A stretch of DNA of 64,000 bases, from NCBI GenBank assembly GCA_019419505.1, contig DXZS01000025.1, positions 62,001 to 126,000 of the forward strand. The letters run 5' to 3'. Made by a program: the position numbers and the translations under genes. The notes beneath the pieces were generated by a model, which made no database searches, was not told the origin of the DNA, and saw nothing but the letters and a program-made list of their open reading frames with translations. Each line of letters starts with the position of its first letter. Positions within the stretch are counted from its first letter, which is position 1. The DNA comes from Collinsella sp. Lineage in GTDB: Bacteria > Actinomycetota > Coriobacteriia > Coriobacteriales > Coriobacteriaceae. Positions 16,410-24,853 of the stretch are shown in pieces.

Positions 16410-17326
16410 CCTTTGACCTGTACGACACCGTCGACTCGTTTATCGCCTATATCGCACGCGTCGAGGGACTTTCTCCCAACACGGTGACGGCCTATGGCTC
16501 GAGGCTGGAGCGCTTCGCTGCCTGGTGCGAGCGCGAGGATATCGATGCTTTCGCTGCCGACGTGCGCACCATTCGTCGCTATCTTGCCGAGCTTTCGCGT
16601 GAGCAGGTGGCTCCCCGAACGCTTGCGGCGCACCTGTCGGCCATTCGATCTCTCTATCGCTGGATGGCTGCCGAGGGGATTGTCGAGGGCGATGCGGTCT
16701 CGGCGATCGCATCGCCCAAGCTGCCGCGTGACCTGCCGGGTGTCCTTACGACCCAGCAGGTCGAGGCGCTGCTCAAGACGCCTGATACCTCGACGCCCGC
16801 GGGACTGCGCGATGCGGCGATGCTTGAGTTGCTCTATGCCTCCGGCGCGCGAATCTCGGAGCTCGCGGCGCTCAACGTGGAGTCTATTGGTTGGTCCGAG
16901 CGAACGCTGCGACTTTGGGGCAAGGGGAGCAAGGAGCGTATCGTCCCTCTGTATCGTCGTGCGCTCGAGGTGACGCATCTCTATATTGAGGAGGGGAGGC
17001 CGGAGTTGCTCGCTCGGGCAAAGCGCCGCGACCTCGCTACCGGGCCGCATCCGCTGCTTATATCGGCGCGCGGCAATCGCATGAGCGCCGCGATGCTCCG
17101 GCGGCGGTTCCATACGCTGGCGACGCTCGCCGGCATTCCGGCCGACATCGCCCCGCATGCGATGCGCCATACCTTTGCGACCGACTTGCTCGAGGGCGGT
17201 GCGGACCTGCGCTCGGTTCAAGAGCTGCTAGGTCATGCGAGCCTGTCCACGACGCAGATCTACACGCATCTCACACCCGATCGGCTTAAGCGGGCTGTGG
17301 CTCAAGCCCATCCCCGCGGCGAATAG
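16403..17326 (+). CDS. xerC: Tyrosine recombinase XerC/XerD family, non-standard start codon
   Basis: Site-specific recombinase, probably resolving chromosome dimers at dif. The N-terminal SAM-like DNA-binding domain needs the residues DTVDSFIAYIARVEGLSPNT, which are encoded from about 16424. The catalytic domain has YASGARISEL (Arg), GKGSKERIVPLY (Lys), PHAMRHTFATDLLEGG (His-x-x-Arg), LGHASLS (His) and the nucleophile in TTQIYTHL. No ATG, GTG or TTG occurs in frame before 16484, yet GGAGG (16392-16396) has ideal spacing to 16403, where the codon is GTC followed by ATA. I place the start there. Starting at 16484 would remove 27 conserved residues. Total 307 residues, a normal length. XerC versus XerD cannot be decided here. 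Confidence 0.85.
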   Translation, partial: VIAFDLYDTVDSFIAYIARVEGLSPNTVTAYGSRLERFAAWCEREDIDAFAADVRTIRRYLAELSREQVAPRTLAAHLSAIRSLYRWMAAEGIVEGDAVSAIASPKLPRDLPGVLTTQQVEALLKTPDTSTPAGLRDAAMLELLYASGARISELAALNVESIGWSERTLRLWGKGSKERIVPLYRRALEVTHLYIEEGRPELLARAKRRDLATGPHPLLISARGNRMSAAMLRRRFHTLATLAGIPADIAPHAMRHTFATDLLEGGADLRSVQELLGHASLSTTQIYTHLTPDRLKRAVAQAHPRGE

Positions 17327-17375
17327 TGGCTGGGACGTCCCGCGCCGCACTCAGGTGTGTGGTTTTGATTGCGGG

Positions 17376-17404
17376 TTGGCAGGAAGAGGCATTCCTGCTA
17401 TCAT
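17376..17404 (+). promoter_or_regulatory. rpsB-tsf promoter
   Basis: TTGGCA (17376-17381), 17-bp spacer, TATCAT (17399-17404). The leader of about 135 nt before rpsB could host S2 autoregulation, which is known in other bacteria; no specific structure was assigned. Confidence 0.65.
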
Positions 17405-17545
17405 TCATCGGGTTGCTTCACGGCAACATGTTTTTATCACGCACGCGCGGCTACTTCATACCGTGGTGCCCGGGCTTTGGTAGCACATGTCCGGGTTGGT
17501 TTTGGAGGATGACCCCGCGCGGAGGCAAACCACAGGAGGTTTAAC

Positions 17546-18274
17546 ATGGCTACCAAGATTAATATCCGCACCCTGCTCGAGGCCGGCTGCCACTTCGGTC
17601 ACCAGACCCGTCGCTGGAACCCCAAGATGAAGCCGTTCATCTTCGGTGAGCGCAACGGCATCTACATCCTCGACCTCAAGCAGACCATCCTCGACGCCGA
17701 CCAGGCCTACACCTTCGTCAAGAACGTCGCCAAGGGTGGCAACGTGCTGTTCGTCGGCACCAAGAAGCAGGCTCAGGAGGCCGTCAAGAACGCTGCTGAG
17801 CGCGCCAACATGCCTTACATCAACCAGCGTTGGCTCGGCGGTATGCTGACCAACTTCGTCACCATCCGCTCCCGCATCAACCGCATGGAGGAGCTCGAGG
17901 CCATGGTCGAGGACGGCCGCATGGCTGTTCTGCCCAAGAAGGAGCAGGCTGTTCTCGGCAAGGAGCTCACCAAGCTCCAGACCAACCTCGGTGGCGCCCG
18001 CGACATGAAGGGTCTGCCCCAGGCTCTCTTCGTCATCGACACCAAGCGCGAGGAGAACGCCATCAAGGAGGCTCAGCGCCTGAACATCCCCGTCGTCGCT
18101 CTGATCGACACCAACTCCGATCCCGACGAGGTCGAGTACGGCATCCCCTGCAACGATGACGCTATCTCCGCTGTCACCCTTATGTGCGAGCTCATGGCTG
18201 ACGCCTGCCTCGCTGGCTCCGGCAAGGAGCAGGTCTCCGAGGCCGAGATGGCCGCTGAGCCCAAGGCCGAGTAA
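17546..18274 (+). CDS. rpsB: 30S ribosomal protein S2
   Basis: Ribosomal protein of the small-subunit head-body junction. It opens ATKINIRTLLEAGCHFGHQT and has TRRWNPKMKPFIFGERNGIY and the two S2 signatures (LFVGTKKQAQEAV; ALFVIDTKREENAIKEA). Length 242. A perfect AGGAGG lies upstream of the ATG. It is followed by tsf, the near-universal arrangement, with a shared terminator after tsf. Confidence 0.98.
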   Translation: MATKINIRTLLEAGCHFGHQTRRWNPKMKPFIFGERNGIYILDLKQTILDADQAYTFVKNVAKGGNVLFVGTKKQAQEAVKNAAERANMPYINQRWLGGMLTNFVTIRSRINRMEELEAMVEDGRMAVLPKKEQAVLGKELTKLQTNLGGARDMKGLPQALFVIDTKREENAIKEAQRLNIPVVALIDTNSDPDEVEYGIPCNDDAISAVTLMCELMADACLAGSGKEQVSEAEMAAEPKAE

Positions 18275-18319
18275 ATCAGTCTTAGTTAATTCTTTTTCAT
18301 CTCTTTGAAAGGAACCACA

Positions 18320-19189
18320 ATGGCCCAGATTACCGCCGCTATGGTCAAGCAGCTCCGCGAGATGACCGACTCCCCGATGATGGAGTGCAAGAAGGCTCTC
18401 GTCGAGGCTGACGGCGACATGGACGCCGCTGTCGACGTTCTGCGTAAGAACGGCCTTGCCAAGGCTGCCAAGAAGGCTGGCCGTGAGACCAACGAGGGCG
18501 CTGTCGCCGCGTTCGTCTCCGAGGATGGCAAGACCGGCGCTCTGCTCGAGCTCTCCTGCGAGACCGACTTCGTTGGCTCTAACGCCAAGTTCACCGGCTT
18601 TGCTTCCAAGGTCGCTGAGGTTGTCGCTACCACCGAGCCTGCTGACGTCGACGCTCTGCTCGAGAAGCCGATGGGCGAGGAGACCGTTTCCTCCGAGCTC
18701 ACCGAGATGATTCACATCATGGGCGAGAACATGAAGATCTCCCGCTTCGCTGCCCGCAAGGCTGAGAACGGCGCGCTCGCTTCTTACATCCACATGGGTG
18801 GTAAGATCGGCGTCCTCGTCGAGTTCGCCTTCGAGAAGGCTGAGACCGCTCAGGCTGAATCCTTCAAGACCTTCGCTCACGACGTTGCCCTTCAGGTTGC
18901 CGCCGTCGCCCCGATCTGCGCTACCCGCGATCAGGTTCCGGCCGAGACCGTCGAGCACGAGAAGCAGATCTACATGGCTCAGGCTGCCGAGTCCGGTAAG
19001 CCCGAGGCTATCCAGGAGAAGATGGCTGTCGGCCGTCTGGAGAAGTTCTACAAGCAGTCCGTGCTCACCGAGCAGGAGTTCATCAAGGACAGCTCCCTCA
19101 CCATCAAGAAGTACGCTGAGCAGGTCTCCAAGGAGCTCGGCGACACCATTACCGTCGTTGCCTTTGACCGTCTGGTCCGTGGCGAGTAA
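18320..19189 (+). CDS. tsf: Elongation factor Ts
   Basis: Nucleotide exchange factor for EF-Tu. The N-terminal UBA-like domain has VKQLREMTDSPMMECKKAL and DMDAAVDVLRKNGLAKAAKK; the core contains ELSCETDFVGSNAKF. Length 290. The ATG at 18320 has AAAGGA upstream; an in-frame ATG at 18305 lies before that site and is not used. Codon choice is strongly biased, as expected for a highly expressed gene. Confidence 0.98.
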   Translation: MAQITAAMVKQLREMTDSPMMECKKALVEADGDMDAAVDVLRKNGLAKAAKKAGRETNEGAVAAFVSEDGKTGALLELSCETDFVGSNAKFTGFASKVAEVVATTEPADVDALLEKPMGEETVSSELTEMIHIMGENMKISRFAARKAENGALASYIHMGGKIGVLVEFAFEKAETAQAESFKTFAHDVALQVAAVAPICATRDQVPAETVEHEKQIYMAQAAESGKPEAIQEKMAVGRLEKFYKQSVLTEQEFIKDSSLTIKKYAEQVSKELGDTITVVAFDRLVRGE

Positions 19190-19212
19190 ATAAGCTCTTG
19201 TAGCTGGTAATG

Positions 19213-19247
19213 AGCAGGCTGTGGGTTTTACTCACAGCCTGCTTTTT
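19213..19247 (+). terminator. Terminator after rpsB-tsf
   Basis: AGCAGGCTGTGGG pairs with CTCACAGCCTGCT around a TTTTA loop and is followed by TTTT. Confidence 0.92.
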
Positions 19248-19306
19248 CATGGCTCTTATCAGAGCCTTTGATATCATATTGAGAGTCTAATTAAAGGAGG
19301 ATCGCT

Positions 19307-20029
19307 TTGTCCGACATCCGATATAAACGCGTGCTTCTTAAGCTTTCCGGCGAAGCACTGATGGGCGACGGCCAATATGGCATCGACCCCAAGGTTACCG
19401 ACCATCTTGCCAAGCAGGTCAAGGAGCTGCTAGCCGTTGGCCATGAGGTCGGCGTCGTTGTCGGCGGCGGCAATATTTTCCGCGGCATGGCAGGCGCTGC
19501 CGGTGGCATGGAGCGTGCTCAGGCCGACTACATGGGCATGCTGGCAACCGTTATGAACGCGCTCGCCCTGCAGGATGCCTTCGAGCATAACGATGTTCCC
19601 TGCCGCGTGATGAGCGCTATCCAGATGAACGAGATCTGCGAGCCCTATATTCGCCGTCGCGCCATCAACCACCTTTCAAAGGGCAACGTCGTTATTTTTG
19701 CCGCCGGTTCGGGCAATCCGTACTTTACGACCGACACCGCCGCGGCTCTTCGTGCGTGTGAGATCGGCGCCGAGATTCTGATTAAAGCCACCAAGGTTGA
19801 CGGCATCTACGATAAGGATCCCGTCAAGTGCGCTGATGCCGTCCGTTTTGACAAGATTACCTATCACGAGGTTCTCGTCCGCGGTCTGCAGGTTATGGAT
19901 TCCACGGCTACGGCACTGTGCCAGGACAACCGTATGCCGATTTTGGTCCTCAACATCGATGGCGAGGACACCGTCAAGCGCGCGCTTTCGGGTGAGCCCG
20001 TCGGCACGCTCGTCTATCAGGAGGATTAA
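19307..20029 (+). CDS. pyrH: UMP kinase
   Basis: Phosphorylates UMP to UDP; an amino-acid-kinase-fold hexamer. Signatures are YKRVLLKLSGEALMGDG, EVGVVVGGGNIFRG and IFAAGSGNPYFTTDTAAALR. Length 240. The TTG start at 19307 is supported by AAAGGAGG 6 nt upstream. It heads the run pyrH-frr-uppS-cdsA-dxr-rseP-ispG-proS, with gaps of at most about 25 nt. It also links to the pyrimidine operon further along the window, whose product UMP it consumes. Confidence 0.97.
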   Translation: MSDIRYKRVLLKLSGEALMGDGQYGIDPKVTDHLAKQVKELLAVGHEVGVVVGGGNIFRGMAGAAGGMERAQADYMGMLATVMNALALQDAFEHNDVPCRVMSAIQMNEICEPYIRRRAINHLSKGNVVIFAAGSGNPYFTTDTAAALRACEIGAEILIKATKVDGIYDKDPVKCADAVRFDKITYHEVLVRGLQVMDSTATALCQDNRMPILVLNIDGEDTVKRALSGEPVGTLVYQED

Positions 20030-20031
20030 GC

Positions 20032-20568
20032 ATGGCAGAGAACATCACCGCCCATATGGACAAGTCGCTCGAGTCCCTCAAGCATAACTTCTCCAAGGTC
20101 CGTACCGGCCGCGCCAATGCCAACATTCTGTCCGACATCACCGTCGATTATTACGGTGTTCCCACGCCGGTCACGCAGGTTGCCGCCGTCAAGACCCCCG
20201 AGGCCCACATGCTGCTCATCGAGCCGTGGGACAAGGCACTCATCAATGCTATCGTCAAGGCCATCGGCGCTTCCGATCTGGGTATTACCCCCAACTCCGA
20301 TGGCACCGTCGTTCGTCTTCCGTTCCCGGCTCCCACTGAGGAGCGCCGTCGCGAGCTCGTCAAGGAGTGCCGCGAGTACGCCGAGCAGGCCAAGGTGTCT
20401 ATCCGTAACATCCGTCGCGACTTCAACAACAAGCTCGAGCGCGATGAGGAGCTCACCGAGGACGATGTCCGTCGCGAGCAGGCCAAGGTCCAGAAGCACA
20501 CCGATGAGTATGTCGCCAAGGTCGAGGAGCTTCTGAAGGAAAAAGAAGCCGAGGTCATGGAGATCTAA
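20032..20568 (+). CDS. frr: Ribosome recycling factor
   Basis: Splits post-termination ribosomes together with EF-G. The three-helix-bundle family is recognised by MDKSLESLKHNFSKVRTGRA at the N-terminus, YYGVPTPVTQVAAVKTPEA in the middle and a coiled C-terminal region from about residue 100 (RRELVKECREYAEQAKVS). 178 residues, slightly short of the usual 185. The ATG follows the pyrH stop by 2 nt. Confidence 0.97.
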   Translation: MAENITAHMDKSLESLKHNFSKVRTGRANANILSDITVDYYGVPTPVTQVAAVKTPEAHMLLIEPWDKALINAIVKAIGASDLGITPNSDGTVVRLPFPAPTEERRRELVKECREYAEQAKVSIRNIRRDFNNKLERDEELTEDDVRREQAKVQKHTDEYVAKVEELLKEKEAEVMEI

Positions 20569-20569
20569 G

Positions 20570-21364
20570 GTGCAATACGACGAGCATAAACTGGTCGAGT
20601 ACTTTGCCGACGCCCCTGCGGGCGTCGGTTTTTCCGACCTTGACCTCAATAACATTCCGCACCATATCTCGTGCATCATGGACGGTAACGGTCGTTGGGC
20701 CACGTCGCGCGGTCTCGCACGCACCGAGGGCCACAAGGCGGGTATCGTCTCCCTTCGCGAGATTATTACCGCCTGCGTGCGTCTGGGCGTCGACGTGCTT
20801 TCGGCCTATGCGTTTTCTACCGAAAACTGGAACCGTCCGCAGCATGAGGTCAACGTTTTGATGCATCTGTTTGCCAAGACGTTCATCGACGAGCTGCCGC
20901 TGCTTAAGCGCGAAAATGTGCGCGTTGTCTTTTTGGGTGACATTTCCGCGCTGCCCAAGAAGACCCGCGACGTTTTTGAACGCGGTCTTGCCGAGTGCGC
21001 CGATCACACCGGTATGACGCTGGCGCTTGCCGTCAACTACGGCGCGCGTGCCGAGATTACCCGCGCTGTCCGTCAAATCGCACTCGACATTGCCGCCGGT
21101 AAGATCGATCCTGCCGCAATTGATGACGACATGGTGGCTTCCCACCTCTATACCGCCGGTCTTCCCGATCCTGAGCTTGTGATTCGCACCTCTGGTGAGC
21201 TGCGCCTTTCGAACTATCTGCTGTGGCAGGTAGCTTATTCCGAGTTCTACGTCACCGATACCTATTGGCCCGACTTTGATCGTTGGGGCCTTGTCGACGC
21301 CATTTTGGCCTATCAGGGCCGTGACCGTAGGTTTGGTGGACTGAGCAAGACCGAGGAGGCTTAA
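20570..21364 (+). CDS. uppS: Undecaprenyl diphosphate synthase (cis-prenyltransferase)
   Basis: Elongates farnesyl diphosphate to the C55 lipid carrier for cell-wall synthesis. The catalytic motif CIMDGNGRWATSRGL holds the Mg-binding Asp. AYAFSTENWNRP and the C-terminal ELRLSNYLLWQVAYSEFYVT are diagnostic. Length 264, including about 30 residues before the core. The GTG at 20570 is 1 nt after the frr stop. It shares the operon with dxr and ispG, which make its isoprenoid precursors. Confidence 0.95.
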   Translation: MQYDEHKLVEYFADAPAGVGFSDLDLNNIPHHISCIMDGNGRWATSRGLARTEGHKAGIVSLREIITACVRLGVDVLSAYAFSTENWNRPQHEVNVLMHLFAKTFIDELPLLKRENVRVVFLGDISALPKKTRDVFERGLAECADHTGMTLALAVNYGARAEITRAVRQIALDIAAGKIDPAAIDDDMVASHLYTAGLPDPELVIRTSGELRLSNYLLWQVAYSEFYVTDTYWPDFDRWGLVDAILAYQGRDRRFGGLSKTEEA

Positions 21365-21366
21365 TC

Positions 21367-22266
21367 GTGTCCGATCGTCCCAAGGCAATTGCTCCCAAGA
21401 CATCTGAGCGCAAGGCTGTCGCTGCGGGAGCGCCCGCAGCGAACAATGGCACCGGTTCGTGGCTTGCCGGCTTTATCACCCGTGCCGCCGCCGGTATCGT
21501 CTATGCCGTTGTCTTTATCCTGTGCCTGGTTTTGGGTATTGTGCCCACGGCCATCTTTGTTTCTGTCATGAGCGGTCTGTGCTGCTATGAGTTTTTCCGT
21601 ATGACGAGGCTCGATGGCAAGATGGCTAACGAGCGCATGGGTATCGCTGCTGCCGTACTCTTTCCGCTGTCGGCGTTGGGCGATTCGATGTTGCTGAATG
21701 TCCTGCTTTTTACCCTGATGCTCGCTGTGGGCATTTGGTATGTCTGGTCGCCGCGTACCCGCATCTCTGATGTGGCCGTGACGCTCATGGGTCCCATCTA
21801 CACTGGCTTTATGCTGTCGGCTATCGTGCTGCTGCGCGATGCCGTGCCCGGTTTTGCCGGCGCCCTGCTTTCGGTGGGCGTTTGTGCGTCCCTTTGGGTC
21901 TCCGATTCGTTTGCCTACATCGTGGGCAGCCGTATCGGTAAACACAAGATGGTTCCCAAGATCTCTCCCAAAAAGAGCTGGGAGGGGTTTGTCGGCGGCA
22001 TCCTGGGCTCGGTTTTGATTTGGCTCATCCTGTGGGCGACGCACTTCTACAAGCTCAGCCTGCCCTATGCGCTGCTGTGCGGCGTGGTCGTGTCCGTCCT
22101 GGGCGTTATCGGAGACCTCATCGAGTCGCGCATCAAGCGCGGTGTGGGCGTTAAGGATTCCGGTAACCTTATCCCGGGCCACGGCGGCATGCTCGATCGT
22201 AGCGATTCGCTTATCTTTGGCTGCATTACCGCGCAGCTGCTTTTGATGATCGGAGGCGTGCTGTAA
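21367..22266 (+). CDS. cdsA: Phosphatidate cytidylyltransferase
   Basis: Makes CDP-diacylglycerol from phosphatidate and CTP for phospholipid synthesis. It is an integral membrane protein with about seven to eight hydrophobic segments from residue 37 on, after a Lys/Ala/Pro-rich cytoplasmic tail. The C-terminal part has VSDSFAYIVGSRIGKHKM, PKKSWEGFVGG and the signature SRIKRGVGVKDSGNLIPGHG with MLDRSDS. Length 299. GTG start. The stop codon overlaps the dxr ATG by one base. Confidence 0.95.
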   Translation: MSDRPKAIAPKTSERKAVAAGAPAANNGTGSWLAGFITRAAAGIVYAVVFILCLVLGIVPTAIFVSVMSGLCCYEFFRMTRLDGKMANERMGIAAAVLFPLSALGDSMLLNVLLFTLMLAVGIWYVWSPRTRISDVAVTLMGPIYTGFMLSAIVLLRDAVPGFAGALLSVGVCASLWVSDSFAYIVGSRIGKHKMVPKISPKKSWEGFVGGILGSVLIWLILWATHFYKLSLPYALLCGVVVSVLGVIGDLIESRIKRGVGVKDSGNLIPGHGGMLDRSDSLIFGCITAQLLLMIGGVL

Positions 22267-23453
22267 TGTCCTTCCAGACGACGTATGGCCCCGATGGACG
22301 TCTCCGTGTTGCCATCCTGGGTTGTACGGGCTCTATCGGCACCCAGGCGCTCGATGTGTGCCGCCAGCATGCCGATCGCCTGCAGGTGACGGCGCTGTCC
22401 GTTAACTCCAGTACCTCCGAGCTCGTTGCCGCTGCCCGCGAGTTCTCGGTTCCGGCGGTTGCCGTGGCCGATGTCGCTCATGGCGATGACGCCGTGCTGC
22501 AGGAGTTGCCCAAGGGAACGAAGCTCGGCCTTGGCGCGCAGGCGGTTTGCGAGCTCGCGCGTCGCGACGATGTCGACTGCGTGCTCGTTGCTATTGTGGG
22601 CGCCGCCGGTCTCGAGGCGAGCCATGCGGCCTTGACCTCAAATAAGCGCCTTGCTCTTGCCAACAAGGAGTCCCTCGTCGTCGGTGGCGACTTGCTTATG
22701 CCGTTGGCACAACCGGGCCAGCTTATTCCAGTCGACTCTGAGCACTCCGCCATCTACCAGTGCTATCTGGGGGAGGACCCGCGCGAGGCTCATTGTATTT
22801 GGCTCACCTGCTCGGGCGGTCCGTTCTTTGGCCGCACGCGCGACGAGCTCAATCGCGTGACGCGTGCCGATGCCCTCGCACATCCCACGTGGGCCATGGG
22901 CGCCAAGATCACCATCGACTCCGCCACCCTCATGAACAAGGGCCTGGAGCGCATTGAGGCCATGCATCTGTTTAACTGCGACCTCGATTTCATTAACGTG
23001 GTCGTGCAGCGTCAGTCCAAGATTCACTCTATGGTCGAGTTTGCCGACGGCTCCGTGATGGCGCATCTCGGTGCTTCCGACATGCGTATTCCCATCCAGT
23101 TTGCGTTCTCGTATCCCGAGCGTTGGGATACCCCGGCGCCTCGTATCGATTTCCGCGAGCTGGGGCAGCTCACGTTTGATGCTGCCGACATGGATACCTT
23201 CCGCTGTCTGGCACTGGCCGAACGTGCCGGCAAGACGGGTGGCACCATGCCGTGCGTGCTCAATGCCGCCAACGAGGTCGCCGTCGATGCCTTCCTGCAC
23301 GATGGCTGCAGCTTTACCGATATCGATCGCATTGTGGAATCCTGCATGGATGCCCACGATATGCAGGCGGTCGATTCGTTTGAGCAGCTTCGCGACATCG
23401 ATGCGTGGGCGCGTGAAAAGGCTGCGCAGGTGCTCGCCGCAACCCGTTCCTAA
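22266..23453 (+). CDS. dxr: 1-deoxy-D-xylulose 5-phosphate reductoisomerase
   Basis: Second step of the MEP isoprenoid pathway, NADPH-dependent. The nucleotide loop is VAILGCTGSIGTQALDV. ALANKESLVVGGDL, VDSEHSAIYQCY and LVTCSGG-like LTCSGGPFFG follow, then KITIDSATLMNKGLE (metal and substrate site). Length 395. The ATG overlaps the cdsA stop (TAATG). ispG two genes downstream is a later enzyme of the same pathway; the intermediate genes are not in this window. Confidence 0.96.
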   Translation: MSFQTTYGPDGRLRVAILGCTGSIGTQALDVCRQHADRLQVTALSVNSSTSELVAAAREFSVPAVAVADVAHGDDAVLQELPKGTKLGLGAQAVCELARRDDVDCVLVAIVGAAGLEASHAALTSNKRLALANKESLVVGGDLLMPLAQPGQLIPVDSEHSAIYQCYLGEDPREAHCIWLTCSGGPFFGRTRDELNRVTRADALAHPTWAMGAKITIDSATLMNKGLERIEAMHLFNCDLDFINVVVQRQSKIHSMVEFADGSVMAHLGASDMRIPIQFAFSYPERWDTPAPRIDFRELGQLTFDAADMDTFRCLALAERAGKTGGTMPCVLNAANEVAVDAFLHDGCSFTDIDRIVESCMDAHDMQAVDSFEQLRDIDAWAREKAAQVLAATRS

Positions 23454-23478
23454 CCCATAAGGATTGCTTTTTCGTTTT

Positions 23479-24840
23479 ATGGATACTGTTCTGAGCGTTC
23501 TCTCATCGGTCTTTTGGGGCCTGCTGATGCTTTCCGTCCTCGTGTTTTTGCACGAGGGCGGCCACTTTTTGGCGGCGCGTGCCTGCGGCGTCCGTGTGAC
23601 CGAGTTCTTTTTGGGCCTGCCGTGCCGCTTTGACATCCATTACACGTCGCGTCGCATTGGAACCAAGTTTGGCGTGACCCCGCTGCTGCTGGGTGGCTAC
23701 GCTGCCATCTGCGGTATGGATCCGACCGACGTCTCGTGCGCTGATCGCGTGCTCGCGGCTATCTATCGTCATGGTCGCGTGACCGTGGCCGACCTTGCCG
23801 CCGAGCTCGAGCTATCCGAGGAGGATGTGCTCGAGGCATGCGCCTTGCTCTTGGGTTGGGGCTCTATCGCGCCTTGGTATGAGGAAGGGGAGAAGCCCTC
23901 GCCGAGCTACTATCCCACCAAGTATCAGACGCTGCCGCGAGATGCGGCGGGTTACACTACCTTTGACGGCCGCCGTTTCGATCGCGAACATTCAACTGCC
24001 GAGGGCGATGTGTGGGAGCTGCCGTGCGGCGAGGCCGAGTTCCTTGCACAAGAGCGTTCGCACACCTATCTTGGCCAGGGCTTTCTCAAGCGCGCCTTTA
24101 TGCTGCTCGCGGGCATTCTCGTCAATATCCTGACGGGCTTTTTGCTGCTTATGAGCATCTACTCTATTGCGGGTGTCACCGTGCCGATGGATACCAACGT
24201 GATCGGTCAGGTTGACGAGGGGTCTATTGCCGCCAAGGCGGGTATCGAGGGCGGCGACGCGATCCTTTCGGTTGACGGTGTCTCATGTTCCACTTGGATG
24301 GACGTCTACGATGCTATCGGCAAGGCCGCCGGTAAGGATGATATCGCCATTGAGTATGAGCGCGACGGCAAGCAGCATTCGACCTCGGTTGCGCTCAAAA
24401 AGGACGAGCGCCTAGGTGTGTATGCCTCTACGCAGGTGGTCCGTTTAGACCCCATCACGTCGGCTCGCCTGTCGTTCTCCTATGTCGCGCAGACGGCGGA
24501 GGGCGTGATGCGCCTGCTCCAGCCGCAGCATACGATGGAGATTCTCGATCAGTCTTCTTCGATCGTGGGCATTAGCGTTATGTCCTCACAGGCTGCTGCT
24601 GCCGGCCCTGTCACGTTCCTTTCGTTTGCCGCCCTCATTTCGTTCTCGCTTGGCTTTATGAACCTGCTGCCCATCCCACCACTCGATGGCGGCAAGCTGG
24701 TCATCGAGATCATTCAAAAGATTGTGGGCCGCGAGCTTCCGCTCAAGGTCCAGACGATTGTGAGCTATGTGGGCATCGCGCTCTTTGCGCTTCTGTTTGT
24801 CTATATGCTTCGTTCCGACATCCTTCGATTTATTCTGTAG
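23479..24840 (+). CDS. rseP: RseP-family site-2 zinc metalloprotease with inserted winged-helix-like segment
   Basis: Intramembrane protease. The zinc motif HEGGH is at residues 25-29 in the first membrane segment; one PDZ domain spans about 230-320 (VDEGSIAAKAGIEGGDAIL); NLLPIPPLDGGKL supplies the third zinc ligand. Family members have about 30 residues between the GGY loop and the next membrane helix. Here about 110 residues (84-195) lie there, and 86-135 resembles a winged-helix DNA-binding fold (VTVADLAAELELSEEDVLEA). The ATG at 23479 gives a normal N-terminus; a TTG at 23464 touches the AAGGA and is less likely. Length 453. The substrate is unknown. Confidence 0.9.
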   Translation: MDTVLSVLSSVFWGLLMLSVLVFLHEGGHFLAARACGVRVTEFFLGLPCRFDIHYTSRRIGTKFGVTPLLLGGYAAICGMDPTDVSCADRVLAAIYRHGRVTVADLAAELELSEEDVLEACALLLGWGSIAPWYEEGEKPSPSYYPTKYQTLPRDAAGYTTFDGRRFDREHSTAEGDVWELPCGEAEFLAQERSHTYLGQGFLKRAFMLLAGILVNILTGFLLLMSIYSIAGVTVPMDTNVIGQVDEGSIAAKAGIEGGDAILSVDGVSCSTWMDVYDAIGKAAGKDDIAIEYERDGKQHSTSVALKKDERLGVYASTQVVRLDPITSARLSFSYVAQTAEGVMRLLQPQHTMEILDQSSSIVGISVMSSQAAAAGPVTFLSFAALISFSLGFMNLLPIPPLDGGKLVIEIIQKIVGRELPLKVQTIVSYVGIALFALLFVYMLRSDILRFIL

Positions 24841-24853
24841 GGGAGTGTTTGGA

